Assembly (NCBI GenBank): GCA_963565915.1
Contig: OY751486.1
Span: forward strand, 3,720,001 to 3,784,000
Length of the DNA: 64,000 nucleotides
Source of the DNA: Entoloma clypeatum
Lineage: Eukaryota > Basidiomycota > Agaricomycetes > Agaricales > Entolomataceae
Reading direction: 5' to 3'
The notes beneath the pieces are model-generated. The model was not told where the DNA came from. It was given only the letters and a program-made list of their open reading frames with translations, and searched no databases. Both the position numbers and the translations under genes were made by a program. This document shows, in pieces, positions 58,768 to 64,000 of the stretch (position 1 is the stretch's first letter; each line of letters begins with the position of its first letter).

Positions 58768-59869
58768 ATTCTCTATTTATACACTGTGCCCGATTGGTTT
58801 CATTGCATGTTTCTTTTAGTTTCTGTAAGTACCAGACATACGTGTATATCAATGGTGTTCCTTTACCCCGTAACTCTAAATTCATGTCAATCATTCACTG
58901 TGCTCCGCGAAGGTTGAGCGACAACGACATGACCACCAACAGCCCTTGTGCCCAGCAGCCACCGCCGCCGCCGCCGCATGAGAGAATCGAAGCAGAACGA
59001 AGGCCAGAACGCATATGTAGTACGAAGGGTCCTTTTCGACACTACTTGCGCCATCATTTACTTGGGACGCACATCCGCAGGAGCTATTTGATGAGTCAAA
59101 AGCGTCTTCGCAGGTTGGCAATCGTTTCGGTCGCATCTAGTGACGATGACTGGCCATTCTGAGGTGATCCAGCTTTTCCTGTCTTGACGAACGTATATAC
59201 TTCTGCTAAACCGCCAGAAGTAGACGGAGGTAAAAGACGGTAAAAGGGAGGATCAAAATCGAATTGAAATCCTTCGCAAAGGTTCAAGGGGACAGAAAAC
59301 GAAGCAGCCGAAAGCTGCCCATGCTCAAAAAGTTGCCTCCACGAGTGGGGAATGATGAGACTTCAATGTCCCTTTTCAAATAGCATTCAGCATCCGTGAT
59401 AGAAGCTACCTCCTGAATGTTATCTTACATGTTGTGCGTTTGACTTCCAACGGCGGTGCAACTTGTCTCGCCCCGTTTCATTATCCAGACATGGGCCCAA
59501 AACCGGCAACACCAAGCGGGGAATGCTAATCCTCGTTGCCTCTCAGAATTTGGTTTCTCTGGTGACAAGCACAGGCTCTGGAATCGAGTAGGAGGGCACT
59601 GCCAAGAGAGGCATATCCCTTATATCACAACTTTATGACCATCCAATACCTAGGAGTGGCCGCTGCAGTCGTCACGTTTATGTCAGTCCTATTGAGAGAG
59701 TTGCTAGTATATAACGCCAACTGAAGCAGAATAAAAATCAGAACGCACTTTTCAACGCGACTTGCGCGGTTTGGGGCCATCATTTACTTGAGCACGCGCG
59801 TTCGCAGGATATATTCAACGAGTCAAACACGCATTCGCAGGTTGGCAATCTAGTGATGATAACGGTCAT
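58768..59869. repeat. Gene-free stretch with a local duplication
   Basis: No intact gene. About 135 bases at 59040-59174 recur imperfectly at 59752-59886 in the same orientation. Shared words include CATCATTTACTTG, TTCGCAGGTTGGCAATC and TGATCCAGCTTT. The second copy runs into the AC40 pseudogene, so the first is probably a duplicate of sequence beside that fragment. A (CCG)n-like run lies at about 58963-58977. Confidence 0.6.
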
Positions 59870-60403
59870 TGTGAGCTGATCCAGCTTTGGAGGAAGTGAT
59901 CACGTATTCGACGTAGCTCCACAGAATCCGCGAACTCAGGATGTCTCAAGACCTCGCGGCTAACGGTATCCTTCCGTATGTTGTATTCATCCACGCTGAC
60001 TTCCTTGGTCCGTGGATTGACACGGATGACACCCGCTGCGAAACATTTCTGGAATTTTTGGCATGCTCGGGTGGAATTGGCTTTTTGATCCTGATGTGTG
60101 GAAGGAGGCGATAGGACGCCGTCGCTGAATATCATTCATCGGCACAAACATTGAAAAGCCAAAATGAGACCGAACGCACCGACTGGACTAAACTTGGCGT
60201 GATCCTTCCCGACCCCTTTCACAGCATGCAGTTCCATCTCTACCACCTGTCCCGGGCGCAATCTAACCAGCACAATATCCTTGTTCAACGGCGCTGGCGG
60301 TTTACTCGCAAACACCTCCTCCTGTTCTTCTGCTGGTTTCCAAATCGATAAAAACTTCGAGGGGTCGGTCGTATTTTCGCGGACAGCATCAGGGTTGCGT
60401 GAA
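59870..60403 (-). pseudogene. RPC40: Fragment of RNA polymerase I/III subunit AC40 (RPAC1) gene
   Basis: Read on the minus strand, the segment encodes the middle of AC40, the alpha-like assembly subunit shared by RNA polymerases I and III: ...VLVRLRPGQVVEMELHAVKGVG, KDHAKFSPV, an apparent intron (about 60128-60179), [22 protein letters not shown], then [19 protein letters not shown] and [16 protein letters not shown] up to RDHFL. Both ends of the protein are missing. A one-base deficit in an A run (plus strand TTTTT at 60055-60059) shifts the frame between PEHAK and FQKCF. The intron is retained, so the copy arose from DNA, not from mRNA. A working AC40 gene must lie elsewhere. Confidence 0.75.
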
Positions 60404-60887
60404 CATTGGACACTGAGGCTGAAAACTATGTTATTGCGATCTGTTGCTTGGTCTGATACGTCTGTTTACTCGGAATGAGATTACTGGATGCCTTCCCGTA
60501 AGGTTTAGAAACCTAAATATGCCAGTTAAGCGAGGTTAGCCGAGATCACGCTTGCCAAATGGATCGCACCTGTCATCGGACTTTGAACTGCACCCTCTTC
60601 TAGACTTTTAATCTGGAACACATGCCCCCCCCTTGTCTACTAACATCAGCCCACACATCGGTCAGGCCACCGTTCGGTCAGTCACAGTATGTCACACTCC
60701 CGAAAAGGTCAAAATTCGAATTCCGCAGTGCCCAAACGACGCAAGCTTTGGCGCAACGACAACCAAGTATTCGATTCGCGGCTATGTCTGTACATTACTA
60801 GATTAGAATGGTGATATAACGGAGAATATATAGATATGGATTATATAGTTGATAGAATGCAAGGCAGCTTGCTGAATTACGAGGGGG
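60404..60887. other. Intergenic
   Basis: No gene recognised between the AC40 fragment and the transposase frame. Confidence 0.4.
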
Positions 60888-62532
60888 TCAATTTGGCTGA
60901 TGGAAATTATAAGGCTGTCGGAACTGTGCATTGGGATGTTGAGGATAATGGGGGTTGAGGGGATATTGATAATATGAGTAGACAGGATGTGAATTGGGGT
61001 GGAATGGATGGTTCACAGACCGAGTTTGAATGCTGGATGGCATGCTTGGAGGACACGGCATTTGTGGAGAAAGAGTACTAACGGATGCCGTTCTGTCGCC
61101 TTGATTGCTGCCGCTAGCAGTAGCATTCTCGAGTTCCTCGCTGACTGTAGCACCATCCATGGCGGCTCGTGAAGGGCGGGTGCTGGTACGAGACTTCTCA
61201 AAGAGTGCCGTGAAGCGTGGGTTTGTTTTGAGGTTGGTATCGGAATCAAACTTCTCATCGATGCGGGTCACCAGATCATTCTTTGTGCCTTGGTCGGAGA
61301 CACCAATGGCAAGCGCCAGGGCCCGAAGGTCATCCTTCTTGTATGAACCCGTTCGGCCAGTAAAAACTCGATTGATGGAATCGTGAGCAATTTTGCATGA
61401 TGTTTCTGCATTATCAGCTTTCTTTTGCTTGCTCTTTGCGGCAGCAATGCGTTCGCGTTCGAGGCGCTCAGTATCTTCCCGATCAAATTCAGCACGGTGG
61501 GTTCGGGAGGTAAGAAACCTAGCCTTTATCTTTCTTGAACCTCGCTCTTTCTTCTTCGTCACGATTTCTAGTTGTTGTCGTACATCATCGAGTTCTCGAT
61601 GAATCATTGTGCAATGAGCATTTGAAGCACTGAGCTGTCCAAGAGCACGTCCAAGCACCTGATAAGTGCCTGCCACTTGTTGCCGGAGTGCTCTGACCTC
61701 TTGGAGGAGTTCCTCCGGGCTGCGGTTGCAGTCTTCCTCGAATGACACAGCCTTCGGGGGAGCCATGGTAAACAGATCAAGTTTGGCAGTGGCGGAGCGT
61801 GTTAGATGGATGATCTCAGTCTCCATCTTTGCAATGGAGATCATGAGGCCAGATTCGCCAGGGCCTGTCTGTGGAGATAGAGAGTCATTGTTTTCGCCCC
61901 TGTGTTCCGCGAGTGAGTCACATTCAGTTTCGCAACCATCTTCACAGCTGTTTTCACAGCCGTCCTCACTGTCACCATCACCATCTTCTTGATCAGTGTC
62001 TTCGTCCATCCCCCAACTGCTGGTCTGTGTATCCAGTGCCATTAAGTCGGTACAGGAGGTCTCAGATTCCGAATCTGAATCATCGTCGGATGGTTCGAAG
62101 TTACTATCTTCAGTGTCAGAAAGCTCAATTGGGTCGGAGGAAGGAACATCGGAGGGAAATGAGTTGGGTACTTGGGTTGTGGATGATAAGGCCTTGCTAG
62201 GGGCAAAGTCTTCAGGTTTGAAAACCGTGCGGTCAACAGGATACAAGCCAGTTTTCTTGAATGCCTTCTCCATGAGTTCCTTCGTCATGACATCTCGAGT
62301 GCCACGAATATATCTGGGTATCACGGTAAAGCGATTGATTGGAGTTTTTTTTTGACACAGTCGTCACAGATGTCCTGCCATTTGCGCTTCACGCCCGAAA
62401 AAATCAGAACATCGAGTGGCTGACATTTGTGCGTCACCTTCGAAGGGAAGCAGAAGATAACGATCTCCAAGTCTTCATCATCGAGGTACTTGTAGACAAC
62501 TCGCTGAAGCTCATTATATGTTGGATCGTTGG
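60888..62532 (-). pseudogene. Pogo-like DDE transposase, C-terminal part, with SAP-like tail
   Basis: Before the gap (62397-62520) the minus strand reads EIVIFCFPSKVTHKCQPLD, the late DDE-domain motif of pogo/Fot1-type transposases (usually ...PPHTTHKLQPLDV). After VKRKWQDICDDCVKKK the frame breaks at a run of nine A (plus strand T run 62345-62353). It resumes one base off with VIPRYIRGTRDVMTKELMEKAFKKTGLYPVDR and FKPEDFAPS, the standard end of this domain. The remaining 400 residues hold an acidic region, a coiled coil (EELLQEVRALRQQVAGTYQV, IHRELDDVRQQLEIV) and a SAP-like helix pair (KDDLRALALAIGVSDQGTKN, DLVTRIDEKF) ending NPRFTALFEKS. The N-terminal half lies in or beyond the N gap. Confidence 0.8.
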
Positions 62533-62732
62533 NNNNNNNNNNNNNNNNNNNNNNNNNNNNNNNNNNNNNNNNNNNNNNNNNNNNNNNNNNNNNNNNNNNN
62601 NNNNNNNNNNNNNNNNNNNNNNNNNNNNNNNNNNNNNNNNNNNNNNNNNNNNNNNNNNNNNNNNNNNNNNNNNNNNNNNNNNNNNNNNNNNNNNNNNNNN
62701 NNNNNNNNNNNNNNNNNNNNNNNNNNNNNNNN
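62533..62732. other. Assembly gap (200 N)
   Basis: Exactly 200 N, a conventional gap size. It interrupts the transposase, so its true length and sequence are unknown. Confidence 0.99.
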
Positions 62733-62819
62733 AAAGTATAATACGATATGTGTAAGCGGGGGCCGATGAGTAAAAGTGAAAAAGTAAGTGTATACATCCA
62801 TAGTCGTTAGTCCGTAACA

Positions 62820-63010
62820 CATTGACTCACGCCCAATGGCATCGACTCATGCCCAACGGCCCCCCCCCCTTCATGCCCAACAGTCCCCTGTCATGCCTAA
62901 TGACCCCCCTTCGTGCCCAACGGCGTCCACTCGTGCCCAACGGCCCCCCTTCATGCCCAACAGCCCCACTCACACTCTCTTGCCTAACGGCCCTCACCAT
63001 TCCCCACCCT
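62820..63010. repeat. C-rich degenerate tandem repeat
   Basis: About eight imperfect units of roughly 20-24 bases around the core TCATGCCCAACGGCCCCCC, with variants such as TCATGCCTAATGACCCCCC and TCGTGCCCAACGGC. The apparent frames across it only translate the repeat. The G-rich left edge of the window is comparable in the complementary sense. Confidence 0.8.
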
Positions 63011-63239
63011 CCCATATTTGCCCACTGCCACCACCTACCCATTCACTAAATGGTGCGGGAGGCGAAGGCAGTGGCTAGAGAAGGGGAGGTGGGCTGGGAG
63101 GTCCACAACAGGATGGGTGTAGTACACGAGAGCACTGGGATGTGACGCAACGCACACATGAGGAGCGAGGAGAGTCGCGCATGCACCCCCACAAGGTCGC
63201 GATGGCGTGCGGCGCGCAGACAGGCTGCATAGCACCAAG

Positions 63240-63420
63240 GGTGTCTACCCTTGTGTGCTGTCCTGTGGGTATTCCATACCCCTGCATACCCTCAAAAGCC
63301 CTCACCCATAGGTGAGGGTTTTCCTTACCCTTGACAAGGGGGTACGGTTTTTCGAGGGTAGGGGTACGGGTATGGATTTTTTACCCGTGGGTTACCCCTG
63401 TCCATCACTAAACTGCGCAG
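63240..63420. repeat. ACCC-rich segment with hairpin, possible transposon end
   Basis: It consists of repeated TACCC/GGGTA words with a perfect hairpin CCCTCACC-CATA-GGTGAGGG at 63299-63318, extended by AAAA and TTTT on either side. Near 63385-63410 is TTACCCCTGTCCATCACTA, which resembles the ends of fungal hAT-like elements. No partner end was found inside the window, so the nature is open. Confidence 0.4.
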
Positions 63421-64000
63421 TATGTTAAAATCAAGTCAAAATGGTAATTTAATACTTCCCAAGGATCGGAATTGCCAGTAACAGGCGAACACAGTGTTGA
63501 CCTGATCAGTAGCCATGGCAAGTGGAATAGATCTGGGCAACAAGTTGAAGGCCAAAGAGGTGAGAGTGGTCACTTGGGAGGCAAAAAACGTGCAATGGTC
63601 CTGAATATCACCATCAAATTTGTCATGAGAAAATGGTATACTGTGTATAGCTGAGGCTGAATGAGCACTGAGCGCTGCGCACTGAGTTCTGGGCAACCAA
63701 TAGGAGGAATTGCAAATGGTGTCACATGCATAAATCAACATTCTCAGCTATTCTCAGCTTACCGACAGCTGCCTATGGACCAAGGGGGTGTCAGAACACC
63801 ACTACAGCAACACATGTCGGACTTTTCTTTTTGGCCTTGCTAGACCCCCCACTCCCTCCTTCCTAATATAGTATGTTATGCCCACAAACATATATATTGC
63901 TGTGAAAAACATGAGATAAAATAAAGGAAATACATGGCCCTCTTGCTCAATTACAAAGTCAACGAGTGCCGGCGCGAGGCACCACACCCACACCTCTGCC
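63421..64000. other. Gene-free right edge
   Basis: No supported gene. A minus-strand frame of 101 codons at 63436-63741 has no recognisable motif. Confidence 0.4.

Noticed and set aside
62820..63078. Proline-rich reading frames
   Set aside because: They only translate the C-rich tandem repeat in several frames.
1..64000. CRISPR array, rRNA or tRNA genes
   Set aside because: No regularly spaced identical repeats, and no rRNA or tRNA-like stretches were noticed while reading; a dedicated tRNA scan would be needed to exclude a single tRNA.

Overview
The window looks like a piece of a mushroom-forming fungal nuclear genome (Basidiomycota, probably Agaricomycetes). Genes are dense and carry many short introns of about 40-70 bases, mostly GT-AG with CTRAY-like branch sites. 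Recognisable products are typical fungal housekeeping and signalling proteins, and the transposons (Helitron, pogo-like) are of common fungal types. One 200-base N gap (62533-62732) shows it is a scaffold sequence. Gene models below were spliced by hand; for most I checked that the exon lengths add up to an intact frame.

Layout. 1-7292 is a repeat zone: low-complexity sequence, a 906-base near-perfect inverted repeat (701-1606), and a damaged Helitron (about 2.2-7.29 kb) whose Rep endonuclease part is deleted and whose coding region is split by a 1.13-kb insertion flanked by a 10-base direct repeat. 7.5-21.1 kb carries host genes: a RING-H2 protein, an unknown low-complexity protein, a leucine-rich-repeat protein, TFIIE alpha (minus strand), an ene-reductase divergent from it, and a MYND zinc-finger protein. 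22.0-28.8 kb is an expansion of Old Yellow Enzyme (OYE)-family ene-reductases: two recent tandem copies, a small relic and an inverted third copy. The second tandem copy has lost a catalytic histidine and an active-site tyrosine. 29.3-43.6 kb holds an F-box protein, a 577-base MITE, a Zn2Cys6 regulator, protein-L-isoaspartate methyltransferase (with a 15-base micro-exon), an auxin-efflux-carrier-like transporter, the G-alpha chaperone/exchange factor Ric8 and a perilipin-like lipid-droplet protein. 44.8-58.8 kb holds a secreted S41-type peptidase-like protein, a Git3-like receptor (GPCR), a CSC1/OSCA mechanosensitive channel and signal peptidase subunit Spc2. 58.8-64 kb is again repeat-rich: a broken fragment of the RNA polymerase I/III subunit AC40 gene, a local duplication, a pogo-like transposase with a SAP-like C-terminus, and tandem repeats.

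Functional links are mostly those of neighbours rather than an operon. The OYE genes form a real gene-family cluster. Ric8 and the GPCR both belong to heterotrimeric G-protein signalling but lie about 10 kb apart. I found no CRISPR array, tRNA or rRNA. I did not find a wholly new system. The most unusual items are the active-site decay in the OYE duplicate, the GC-AG intron in its inverted paralogue, the nested Helitron, the MITE with four copies of one 12-base palindrome, and the SAP-tailed transposase.
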